Assembly (NCBI RefSeq): GCF_021654795.1
Contig: NZ_AP025344.1
Coordinates: 1,612,501 to 1,676,500 of the forward strand
Length of the DNA: 64,000 nucleotides
Direction: 5' to 3'
From: Paenibacillus dendritiformis
GTDB taxonomy: Bacteria > Bacillota > Bacilli > Paenibacillales > Paenibacillaceae
Below, piece by piece: positions 26,587 through 34,146 of the stretch; positions within the stretch are counted from its first letter, which is position 1; each line of letters starts with the position of its first letter. Below the pieces are notes generated by a model, which worked only from the letters and a program-made list of their open reading frames with translations, was not told the DNA's origin and made no database searches. A program made the position numbers and the translations under genes.

Positions 26587-27129
26587 GTGGATCAGGAGCA
26601 GGAATGGATTCGGCGGGCCATTCGCGGCGATACCGATGCGTTGGCCAATTTACTGCACAGGCACTATTCCTTTTTACACAAATATATGCTGAAGCTGACG
26701 ATGAACCCGAGCGTGGCTGAAGATGTCGTGCAGGACACGATGGTGCGCTGTCTTGAGAAAATACACACCTATAACGGGAAAATGAAGTTTTCGTCGTGGC
26801 TCATCATGATCGGCTCGCGGCTGTATATCGATATGCTGCGAAGGAGAAAGGTCGAACAGCGTTGGCAGGAAGCGGAGGAGAAGGAGGCCGCGCGCCAGCT
26901 TCGCTATTATATGGAGTCGAGCGATGTCGAATGGTCTTGTCTGCTTGAACAACTGGGAGCATTGTCGGCTGAACAGCGTGCCCCGATTGTGCTCAAGCAT
27001 TATTACGGCTACTCGATTCCCGAGATCGCGGTCATGCTCAATGTAAATGAAGGCACCGTCAAATCCCGAATTCATTACGGATTGGAGAAGCTGCGGAAGG
27101 AGTGGAGTAAGGATGAACAAGCGCAATAA
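26587..27129 (+). CDS. sigY: ECF sigma factor SigY
   Basis: 180 aa from a GTG start with GGAGG upstream. Region 2 (about 20-85: NPSVAEDVVQDTMVRCLEKIHTYNG, FSSWLIMIGSRLYIDMLRRRK) and region 4 (LSAEQRAPIVLKHYYGYSIPEIAVMLNVNEGTVKSRIHYGLEKLR) are intact. Identity as SigY rests on the five downstream genes, which match yxlC, D, E, F and G of the B. subtilis sigY operon in order and size. In that species SigY activates mainly its own operon and is held by membrane proteins YxlC and YxlD. Its 3' end overlaps yxlC by 17 nt. Confidence 0.85.
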   Translation: MDQEQEWIRRAIRGDTDALANLLHRHYSFLHKYMLKLTMNPSVAEDVVQDTMVRCLEKIHTYNGKMKFSSWLIMIGSRLYIDMLRRRKVEQRWQEAEEKEAARQLRYYMESSDVEWSCLLEQLGALSAEQRAPIVLKHYYGYSIPEIAVMLNVNEGTVKSRIHYGLEKLRKEWSKDEQAQ

Positions 27130-27523
27130 GAAGAAGCTGGATATCTCGGTGACTGCCGAGGCGGGGCCGAACAAGCCGCACACGGCGCCCGCGGAATGGG
27201 AGGCCGACCCCGAATCGCTGCGCAGGCTGCACCAAGCTTGGGCCAGCCTGGATCAGGCCAGCGAGCGGAATGCGGAGATTCCGGATGTGGAACAGCTGCA
27301 GCGCATGCTGCACAGCCGCTTCCTGCGCAACCGCAGCCGTCTGTGGAAGGAATTGCTTCTGCTCTGGGGAGCGGCCTGCATTCTCGTCGGCGGGGGCTTG
27401 TCGCTGGCCATGACAGATTGGCGCGCATTTGCGGGCTTCCAGGCAGCGGCTCTGTTGGGCGGCGTCTTGTTCTGTCTCGTGAAGTCGCCTATTCGCGCTG
27501 GGGAGGAGGGTGAACGCGAATGA
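27113..27523 (+). CDS. yxlC: YxlC-like membrane anti-sigma component
   Basis: 136 aa. A charged N-terminal half (about 1-80) with ADPESLRRLHQAWASLDQASE, then two membrane segments (about 84-104 and 110-130). The position directly after sigY with overlap fits YxlC, the negative regulator of SigY. The ATG at 27113 is preceded by GGAGTGGAG. It ends in ATGA overlap with the next gene. Confidence 0.72.
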   Translation: MNKRNKKKLDISVTAEAGPNKPHTAPAEWEADPESLRRLHQAWASLDQASERNAEIPDVEQLQRMLHSRFLRNRSRLWKELLLLWGAACILVGGGLSLAMTDWRAFAGFQAAALLGGVLFCLVKSPIRAGEEGERE

Positions 27524-27753
27524 AACCGCATTACACAGTCGACGAAGTTCCGTGGTGGCTATGGGTCCTCATTGCAGTCATCCTCCTTATGCAAGGCACA
27601 TGGCTGTTCCTGGATGCCCGCAAGCGCGGAAAATATCCGTGGTTCTGGGGAATATGGGGCTTTACAGGCACGCCGACGCCCCTATTGTGCTACTTATTGT
27701 TCGTCGTGAAGCCTTGGCGGAAGAACCGCGATTGGAATCATCCGGACAGATGA
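27520..27753 (+). CDS. yxlD: YxlD-like small membrane protein
   Basis: 77 aa with two hydrophobic segments (WWLWVLIAVILLMQGTWLFLDA and CYLLFVV) joined by KRGKYPWFWGIWGFTG. It overlaps yxlC by 4 nt (ATGA). In B. subtilis YxlD cooperates with YxlC to restrain SigY; that role is inferred from position. Confidence 0.72.
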   Translation: MKPHYTVDEVPWWLWVLIAVILLMQGTWLFLDARKRGKYPWFWGIWGFTGTPTPLLCYLLFVVKPWRKNRDWNHPDR

Positions 27754-27775
27754 CACTTGGGGAGGAGAAGCCAGC

Positions 27776-27973
27776 ATGCCGGAAAACATACCATGGCCGC
27801 TAATTGTGCCGTTGCTCGCGGTCCAGCTCGTATTGATGTGCGTAGCCTTGGTCTCCCTGGTCCGATCGGAGCGGGCGAACGGCCCGAAATGGCTGTGGGC
27901 GATCATTATCGTCCTGTTGAATATCCCGGGGACGATCGCTTATCTCATGATGGGAAGGAAAGATGCGGCATGA
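27776..27973 (+). CDS. yxlE: YxlE-like PLDc_N-type membrane protein
   Basis: 65 aa. Two membrane helices with the phospholipase-D-nuclease N-terminal pattern: LVSLVRSERANGPKWLWAIIIVLLNIPGTIAYLMMGR. No catalytic domain. RBS GGGGAGGAG; the stop overlaps the yxlF start (ATGA). Role unknown. Confidence 0.75.
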   Translation: MPENIPWPLIVPLLAVQLVLMCVALVSLVRSERANGPKWLWAIIIVLLNIPGTIAYLMMGRKDAA

Positions 27974-28893
27974 ATGCGATACAACTTCATCAGTTGACGA
28001 AGCGATACGGGGAGCATATGGCTGTCCAGGACGTGACGGTCAGCATACGCAAGCATTGCTGCACGGCTCTGCTCGGGCCGAACGGAGCCGGAAAGACGAC
28101 GACGCTCCATATGCTCGCCGGGTTAATCCGGCCGACATCCGGCGAAGTACGGCTGCTGCAAGAAGACGGGACGGCAGCGGCGGGAGATTTGCGCCAATGG
28201 GTAGGCTTTCTGTCCCAGAAGCCCGCCTTCTACGGCTGGATGAGCGGAAGCGAGTGGCTCGTCTATCAGGCCGAGCTGTGCGGCATGCCCCGCAAGCAAG
28301 CGCGGTCGGCGGCCTCGCAATGGCTGGACAAGGTCGGGCTTGGCGATGCGGGCAGACGCCGAATCGGCGGCTACTCGGGAGGGATGAAGCAGCGGCTCGG
28401 CATTGCTCAGGCGATGATCGGCGGCTCGAAGCTGGTCATTCTGGACGAGCCGGTATCGGCGCTGGATCCGATTGGCCGGAGAGAGGTGATGACGCTGCTT
28501 CAGGAGATAGCGGGTGAGACTACTGTGCTTTTCTCCACTCACATCTTGTCCGATGCCGAGGAATTATGCGACGATCTGATCATGATGAACCGAGGCCGCA
28601 TCGTCATGCAAGGGCAATGGGAGCAATTGCGAAGCGGAGCGGAACGTCCCCGGCTAACCGTCGAGGTCGAGCCGGATCCTGCCGCGATCGATTGGCTGCG
28701 GCGCTGGGCAGGGAAGCCGGTAGTGGAGCACAGCCGTATTGCCCGGGGGCGGGCGGAATTCACGGTGCGCAGCATAGACGAGGCGCGCCGCACGATACTG
28801 ACGGAGGCGGCGGACATGGATATTCCGCTTCTCCGGTTGGAATGCGGCGTAACGAGTCTGGAAAATATGTTCATGGAGGCGATGATCTCATGA
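27970..28893 (+). CDS. yxlF: ABC transporter ATP-binding protein, YxlF-like
   Basis: 307 aa. Walker A GPNGAGKTT (near 39), signature YSGGMKQRLG (near 137), Walker B LVILDEPVSALDP (near 158) and switch His in STHILSDAEE. The C-terminal extension (about 220-307) resembles the bacitracin/NatA-type exporters. It energises the YxlG permease. The ATG at 27970 overlaps the yxlE stop; a longer in-frame reading through yxlE is not used. Confidence 0.88.
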   Translation: MNAIQLHQLTKRYGEHMAVQDVTVSIRKHCCTALLGPNGAGKTTTLHMLAGLIRPTSGEVRLLQEDGTAAAGDLRQWVGFLSQKPAFYGWMSGSEWLVYQAELCGMPRKQARSAASQWLDKVGLGDAGRRRIGGYSGGMKQRLGIAQAMIGGSKLVILDEPVSALDPIGRREVMTLLQEIAGETTVLFSTHILSDAEELCDDLIMMNRGRIVMQGQWEQLRSGAERPRLTVEVEPDPAAIDWLRRWAGKPVVEHSRIARGRAEFTVRSIDEARRTILTEAADMDIPLLRLECGVTSLENMFMEAMIS

Positions 28894-29681
28894 ACCGATG
28901 GCATGTGCTAGCGCGCAAAGAAGGGCTGGAAATGGTCCGCAGCTACAAATTGCTCTGGGTTCCGCTCGTATTTCTGATGCTGGGTATCAGCCAGCCTCTT
29001 GTGATGAAGTACCTGCCCGATATTCTGTCATGGTCGGGAAGCCTGCCGCCAGGATTGGACATGGCCTTCCCGGAACTGCAGCCGGGCGCAATCATGGCAC
29101 AGATATTAAACCAGTTCGGAACCGTCGGCCTGCTCGTTCTCGTATTGTCGCTAATGTCAACCGTCTCGGGCGAGATCCATACCGGTACCGCGGGTGCCGT
29201 CTTGGTCCGACCGGTATCTTACGGGGCATTTGTCGCATCGAAATGCCTGGCGGCTGCAGCGCTGACCCTTGTCTCCTTCCTGTTCGGGTACGGGGCAGGC
29301 TGGTATTATACGGAGATGTTATTCGGGAACGTCCCGGCAGCAGAGGGCGTGGCGGCGGGAGCCTGTTATGGTCTGTGGATGCTCTTCGCCGCCAACGTCA
29401 CGCTGCTGATGAGCAGTTGGCTGCGCAGCGGAGCGGCGTCTGCGGCCCTGACCCTTGGACTCGTGCTGCTCTTGTCGCTCGCTCAGAGCTGGCGCATCCC
29501 GGGCGCCCGTTACTTGCCTTCGGCCCTGTCCGCCAATGCGGCCGCGCTGCTGATGCCGGACGCCCGGACCGAACCGATCTCCGGCGCCATCGCCGTTGCG
29601 ATCGTCCTCAGCGCCGCTTGCGCGGTCTTGGCCGTCATTTTGCTGGAGACCCGGAACAGCATTCTCCCGGATGGCCGCTGA
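28890..29681 (+). CDS. yxlG: ABC-2 permease, YxlG-like
   Basis: 263 aa with six membrane segments and the motif LMSTVSGEIHTGTAGAVLVRPVSYGAFVASK typical of ABC-2 permeases. It overlaps the ATPase gene by 4 nt and completes the sigY-yxlCDEFG operon. Possibly exports a peptide or protects the envelope; substrate unknown. Confidence 0.85.
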   Translation: MNRWHVLARKEGLEMVRSYKLLWVPLVFLMLGISQPLVMKYLPDILSWSGSLPPGLDMAFPELQPGAIMAQILNQFGTVGLLVLVLSLMSTVSGEIHTGTAGAVLVRPVSYGAFVASKCLAAAALTLVSFLFGYGAGWYYTEMLFGNVPAAEGVAAGACYGLWMLFAANVTLLMSSWLRSGAASAALTLGLVLLLSLAQSWRIPGARYLPSALSANAAALLMPDARTEPISGAIAVAIVLSAACAVLAVILLETRNSILPDGR

Positions 29682-29763
29682 GGCCTTCGGAGAACGCGTC
29701 TGTTGGTATAACAACCCCCTCTATTGGGCCACACTATGGATAAAAAAGTAAGAGGGGATTGTC

Positions 29764-30495
29764 ATGACTCGAGAACATCGTTCCCATTCCCGGTTCTCTG
29801 TTCGGATGAAGCAATGGAAACAAGATATTCGCCGCATGAAAGGCCCGATCTGGTGGCTCGTCGCTATTGTTTTATTTTTTGGTGCCCTGACCATAGGAAT
29901 CCGCATGTCGATGGAGATCCGTCAGCTCATTTACGAGCGGGAGACGCCCGTCTCGATGGAGACGTTCGCGGCCATGCAGGACGATGAGTTCGCGAAGCTG
30001 CATGAATCTTCCCGGCTGGTGCTTAATCAGCTGCTCCAGCAGGACGACCGGAAGCGCGAAGTCATTCATCGCCAACAGTTCATTTGCGGCCAGCGGGAAG
30101 AGACGATGGGCAAGCATTCTTCGGCTGCTATCATTCAATTGATGCTGAATCATCCGGATTGGGGCGCCACGATGGATGATGCGGGCCGGGTCATTATGGA
30201 GGAACAGATCGAGGAAATATCCGATCGCTGCAAGGATGCCCGCATCAGTCTCGACGAGGACGGGAATCTGACGCTGTACGAAGGCCCGCCCGGGCAGAAA
30301 AAAGTAATTCGGACCTTCTTCCAAATCGATGTCGAATCGATGGAGAGCGCCCTCCCGCCCAATGTGCTTCAGCAGCTGTATGACGGGATTCTGATTACGG
30401 ATACCGATGAATACCACAGCGTGCTGTCCACCTTCAGCGATTATGCGGTGGAAGCCTCGCAGAAAGTGATGAAGCCGGCGGAGGAAGCCAAGTGA
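29764..30495 (+). CDS. bofC: BofC-like regulator of forespore signalling
   Basis: 243 aa. Basic N-terminus, one membrane segment (about 28-47), an extracytoplasmic domain, and a C-terminal BofC_C domain recognisable by ARISLDEDGNLTLYEGPPG and RTFFQIDVESMESALP (about 158-200). In B. subtilis BofC inhibits the SpoIVB protease and so checks pro-sigma-K processing. As in B. subtilis it lies upstream of ruvA-ruvB, supporting the call. RBS AGAGGGG, ATG at 29764. A terminator follows. Confidence 0.78.
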   Translation: MTREHRSHSRFSVRMKQWKQDIRRMKGPIWWLVAIVLFFGALTIGIRMSMEIRQLIYERETPVSMETFAAMQDDEFAKLHESSRLVLNQLLQQDDRKREVIHRQQFICGQREETMGKHSSAAIIQLMLNHPDWGATMDDAGRVIMEEQIEEISDRCKDARISLDEDGNLTLYEGPPGQKKVIRTFFQIDVESMESALPPNVLQQLYDGILITDTDEYHSVLSTFSDYAVEASQKVMKPAEEAK

Positions 30496-30514
30496 CAGCC
30501 GGATCACATACGAC

Positions 30515-30546
30515 TAAGGACATCCTTTTGGGCGTCCTTATTTTTT
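30515..30546 (+). terminator. Terminator after bofC
   Basis: TAAGGAC/GTCCTTA stem with a 12-nt loop and six T. Confidence 0.8.
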
Positions 30547-30600
30547 GTCCGCTGCGGTGGAATGATAAGAATCATCCGATTCCAAGGAAGGAGGATGCGT

Positions 30601-31752
30601 ATGGATATCGTGCTGATGCTCCTCATTGTGCTGACGGCGACCAAGCTGGCCGGAGATTTGACGGTCAGGCTGGGCCAGCCCTCCGTGCTGGGGAAGCTGA
30701 TCATCGGCATCATAGTCGGTCCAGCGGTCCTGGGCTGGGTGACCAACGGGGACATCGTTCGCGACATGGCCGAGGTCGGCGTCATCCTGCTTATGTTTAT
30801 CGCCGGTCTGGAGACCGATCTGGATCAATTGAAGCAGAATTGGAAAGCGTCGGTGGCCGTCGCGCTCGGCGGCATTATTTTGCCCTTCGTCGGCGGGTAT
30901 CTCGGAGGGATTGCTCTCGGTATGGATCAAGGACACTCGCTGTTCATCGGGCTGCTGCTGTGCGCCACTTCCGTCAGCATCTCGGTTCAGACGCTCAAGG
31001 ATCTCGGACAGCTCAGCTCCAGGGAAGGAACGACGATTCTCGGAGCCGCCGTCGTCGATGATGTTCTCGTCGTCATCCTGCTGGCCTTCATGCTGAGTCT
31101 TCTCGGAGCGGGGACGGAGCAGGCTTCCCTAGGATGGATCGTCGGCAAGAAGGTCATTTTCTTCGCCGGGGCGATTGCCGCGGGCATCTTTGCCGTTCCC
31201 CTCCTGATGCGCTGGCTCGCTCCATTGAAGGTAAGCGAAGCGGTGATCAGCGCGGCGCTCATCATCTGCTTCGCCTTCTCTTATGCCGCGGAGCAATTGG
31301 GCGTGGCCGGGATTATCGGCGCGTTCGCCGCCGGCATCGCCATCTCGCAGACCGACTTCAAGCAGGAGGTGGAGCACCGGCTGGAGCCGATCGCTTACGG
31401 AATATTCGTGCCGGTCTTCTTCGTCAGCGTCGGATTGGAGGTCACCTTCGCCGGACTGGGCCAGCATATTGGATTTATGCTGCTAATCTCGGTTATCGCG
31501 ATTGTCACCAAGCTCTTCGGCTGCATGCTGGGGGCACGCATGACCGGTTTCGGCCGCCGGAGCGCGTTCGGCATCGGATCGGGGATGGTATCCCGCGGCG
31601 AGGTCGCCCTCATCATCGCCACCGCAGGCCTGGAGGGGGCGCTGTTCGACCCGGCCCTGTTCACGCCTCTCGTCATCGTCATCATTGTGACGACGCTCGT
31701 TACCCCGCCGATGCTCAAAACGGCCTTTCGCCGGGCCGAAAACCGATCTTGA
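30601..31752 (+). CDS. Cation:proton antiporter, CPA2/KefB family
   Basis: 383 aa with about 12 membrane helices and no C-terminal TrkA-N domain. Family landmarks: LLMFIAGLETDLDQLK (near 65), GAAVVDDVLVVILLAF with the ion-binding acidic pair (near 147), and FVPVFFVSVGLE (near 270). It should exchange Na+ or K+ for protons. The ATG at 30601 has AAGGAGG 6 nt upstream. A single gene between bofC and ruvC. Confidence 0.85.
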   Translation: MDIVLMLLIVLTATKLAGDLTVRLGQPSVLGKLIIGIIVGPAVLGWVTNGDIVRDMAEVGVILLMFIAGLETDLDQLKQNWKASVAVALGGIILPFVGGYLGGIALGMDQGHSLFIGLLLCATSVSISVQTLKDLGQLSSREGTTILGAAVVDDVLVVILLAFMLSLLGAGTEQASLGWIVGKKVIFFAGAIAAGIFAVPLLMRWLAPLKVSEAVISAALIICFAFSYAAEQLGVAGIIGAFAAGIAISQTDFKQEVEHRLEPIAYGIFVPVFFVSVGLEVTFAGLGQHIGFMLLISVIAIVTKLFGCMLGARMTGFGRRSAFGIGSGMVSRGEVALIIATAGLEGALFDPALFTPLVIVIIVTTLVTPPMLKTAFRRAENRS

Positions 31753-31854
31753 CGTCAAGCGCGGCGTCCGGACGGCTTCGGATGCGTCCATCCACCCCCG
31801 TTCAGGCCTGCCAATTGCGGCGGAAAGACTCATTCTCTTCCTTACGATCTGTGT

Positions 31855-31879
31855 TATAATGGAGTGAACACATATGTTC
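31855..31879 (+). promoter_or_regulatory. ruvC promoter -10 with LexA-like box
   Basis: TATAAT at 31855-31860 followed by GAACACATATGTTC (31866-31879). The GAAC and GTTC arms resemble the Bacillus LexA box (CGAAC-N4-GTTCG) but are 6 bp apart instead of 4. ruvAB are SOS genes in B. subtilis, so this is a plausible though atypical LexA site. Confidence 0.4.
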
Positions 31880-31916
31880 GCTAGACATACACGGAATCGT
31901 TAGGGAGAGATTTTTT

Positions 31917-32420
31917 TTGCGAATATTAGGAATTGACCCGGGCATTGCCATTGTCGGCTTCGGATTTGTGGATAAAATCGGCAACAAGGTCATTCCCGTG
32001 CAATATGGCTGTATTCAGACGGATTCGGCGACCGCGCCGGAGATCCGGCTGCTGCAAGTGTTCGAAGCGGCGGAGGAATTGCTGGACCGCTATAAGCCGG
32101 ACGCGATGGCGATCGAGAAGTTGTTCTTCAACCGCAACGTGACGAATGCCTTCAGCGTAGGACAAGCCCGCGGCGTCGTCATTCTCGCGGCCGCGAAGCG
32201 GGGCATTCCGATCGGGGAGTACACCCCGATGCAGGTGAAGCAGGCGGTTGTCGGTTACGGCAACGCCGAGAAGAGACAGGTGCAGGAGATGGTGCGGCTG
32301 CTGCTGAAGCTGAAGGCGATACCGAAGCCGGACGACGTGGCGGACGCCTTGGCCGTGGCGCTATGCCACGCCCATTCCAGCGGATTACATGACAAATTGA
32401 ACGGAGTATTGCGTCCATGA
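31917..32420 (+). CDS. ruvC: Holliday junction resolvase RuvC
   Basis: 167 aa. The four catalytic acids are in LGIDPG (Asp near 7), AMAIEKLFF (Glu near 67) and KPDDVADALAVALCHAH (two Asp near 140). It cuts four-way DNA junctions bound by RuvAB. Start is a TTG (RILGIDPG immediately follows), with GGGAGAG upstream across a T run. The last 4 nt overlap ruvA, forming a ruvC-ruvA-ruvB operon. Confidence 0.95.
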   Translation: MRILGIDPGIAIVGFGFVDKIGNKVIPVQYGCIQTDSATAPEIRLLQVFEAAEELLDRYKPDAMAIEKLFFNRNVTNAFSVGQARGVVILAAAKRGIPIGEYTPMQVKQAVVGYGNAEKRQVQEMVRLLLKLKAIPKPDDVADALAVALCHAHSSGLHDKLNGVLRP

Positions 32421-33037
32421 TTGATTTTGTTCGCGGACCGGTGGTCCATTGGGAAGCCGATTATGTCGTATTGGATGTTCAAGGGATCGGATATCGCATC
32501 TATACGCCGAACCCGTACGCGTTTGCGAAATCGGAAGCGGCCGTTACGGTATATACGCATCATCATGTGCGGGAAGACGCGATTCTGCTGTTCGGATTCG
32601 CGTCGCGGCAGGAGCAGAAGCTGTTCCGCCGCCTAATCGAGGTCAGCGGCGTCGGGCCGAAGGTGGCGCTCGGCATTTTGAGCGCGGGGAAGCCGGATTC
32701 GGTCGTGGCGGCGATCCAGCAGGAGAACTATTCGTTCCTGACGAAGCTGCCCGGAATCGGGAAGAAGACGGCTCAGCGCATCGTGCTTGATCTGAAGGAC
32801 AAGCTTGACGGCATGGGCTGGGATGTGGAGCCGGGATCTCTGTTCGCAGAGATGCAGACGATCGAGGAGGAGCGGGAAGACGGCGCGTGGGACGAAGCCC
32901 GCGAAGCGCTGAAGGCGCTTGGGTACAAGGATGTGGAGCTCGATCGGGTCTGGAACGATCTGCAGAATCGGGTCCATGCGGACGAGTCGGTCGACTCGCT
33001 CATGAAGAAGGCGCTGCAATTGCTGTTCACAGGGTAA
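32417..33037 (+). CDS. ruvA: Holliday junction DNA helicase subunit RuvA
   Basis: 206 aa. N-terminal OB-fold (MIDFVRGPVVHWEADYVVLDVQG), two helix-hairpin-helix motifs (VSGVGPKVALGILS near 80; LPGIGKKTAQRIVLDL near 115) and a C-terminal domain (EALKALGYKDVELDRV) that contacts RuvB. Start overlaps the ruvC stop. Normal length. Confidence 0.97.
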   Translation: MIDFVRGPVVHWEADYVVLDVQGIGYRIYTPNPYAFAKSEAAVTVYTHHHVREDAILLFGFASRQEQKLFRRLIEVSGVGPKVALGILSAGKPDSVVAAIQQENYSFLTKLPGIGKKTAQRIVLDLKDKLDGMGWDVEPGSLFAEMQTIEEEREDGAWDEAREALKALGYKDVELDRVWNDLQNRVHADESVDSLMKKALQLLFTG

Positions 33038-33052
33038 AGAGAGGCGGTACAG

Positions 33053-34054
33053 ATGGAAGAACGCATCATTTCAGCCAATTATATGATGGAGGATCAGGCG
33101 GTCGAGCTGAGCCTGCGTCCGCGCTATTTGTCGGAATACATAGGGCAGAACCAGGTGAAGGACAATCTGAAAATATTCATCGAAGCGGCCAAAATGCGCA
33201 AGGAAGCGCTCGATCACGTGCTGCTGTACGGTCCCCCCGGATTGGGCAAGACGACGCTGTCCAACATTATCGCCAACGAGATGGGTGTCAACATCCGCAC
33301 GACCTCGGGTCCGGCCATCGAGCGGCCGGGAGACTTGGCGGCTTTGCTGACCAATCTGCAGGAAGGCGATGTGCTGTTCATCGATGAGATCCACCGGCTT
33401 CACCGGACGGTGGAGGAAGTATTGTATCCGGCGATGGAGGATTTCGCGCTCGACATCATTATCGGCAAAGGCCCAAGCGCGCGATCCGTGCGCCTTGATC
33501 TGCCCCGCTTCACTCTGATCGGAGCGACGACGCGGGCAGGCCTGCTCTCGGCGCCGCTTCGCGATCGCTTCGGCGTCGTCAGCCGGCTGGAGTATTACAG
33601 CAAGGATGAGCTTAGCTTCATCGTGACCCGCGCCGCCGATATATTGGACGTCCAGATTACAGGCGAGGCCAGCGACGAGATCGCGGTTCGCTCCCGAGGG
33701 ACTCCGCGGATTGCGAACCGGCTGTTGAAGCGGGTGCGCGACTTCGCTCAAGTGCGAGGCGACGGAATCATCACCCCGGCATTGGCGGGAGAAGCGCTGC
33801 GCTTGATCCAGGTCGACGCGCTCGGCCTTGACGCGATCGATCACAAGATGCTTCATTCGATGATCTCGCACTTTCGCGGCGGCCCGGTCGGTCTGGATAC
33901 GATTGCCGCCACGATCGGGGAGGAGAGCCAGACGATCGAAGATGTATATGAACCTTATCTCCTGCAGATCGGATTTTTGCAGCGGACGCCCCGAGGGCGC
34001 ATGGTTACGCATCAGGCTTACCACCATCTAGGATTGCCCATTCCAGAGAAATAA
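33053..34054 (+). CDS. ruvB: Holliday junction branch-migration ATPase RuvB
   Basis: 333 aa AAA+ ATPase. Walker [12 protein letters not shown] (near 62), Walker [12 protein letters not shown] (near 110), sensor [19 protein letters not shown] (near 160) and a C-terminal winged helix ([17 protein letters not shown]). It lies 15 nt after ruvA and drives junction migration with it. Confidence 0.97.
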   Translation: MEERIISANYMMEDQAVELSLRPRYLSEYIGQNQVKDNLKIFIEAAKMRKEALDHVLLYGPPGLGKTTLSNIIANEMGVNIRTTSGPAIERPGDLAALLTNLQEGDVLFIDEIHRLHRTVEEVLYPAMEDFALDIIIGKGPSARSVRLDLPRFTLIGATTRAGLLSAPLRDRFGVVSRLEYYSKDELSFIVTRAADILDVQITGEASDEIAVRSRGTPRIANRLLKRVRDFAQVRGDGIITPALAGEALRLIQVDALGLDAIDHKMLHSMISHFRGGPVGLDTIAATIGEESQTIEDVYEPYLLQIGFLQRTPRGRMVTHQAYHHLGLPIPEK

Positions 34055-34146
34055 ATTCAGGTGCGATCGATATTATGCAATGGAACCAACGGATCATAGG
34101 AACGACATCTACTAGACTCGACGAGCAGGAAGGGGAACAGAAGAGT

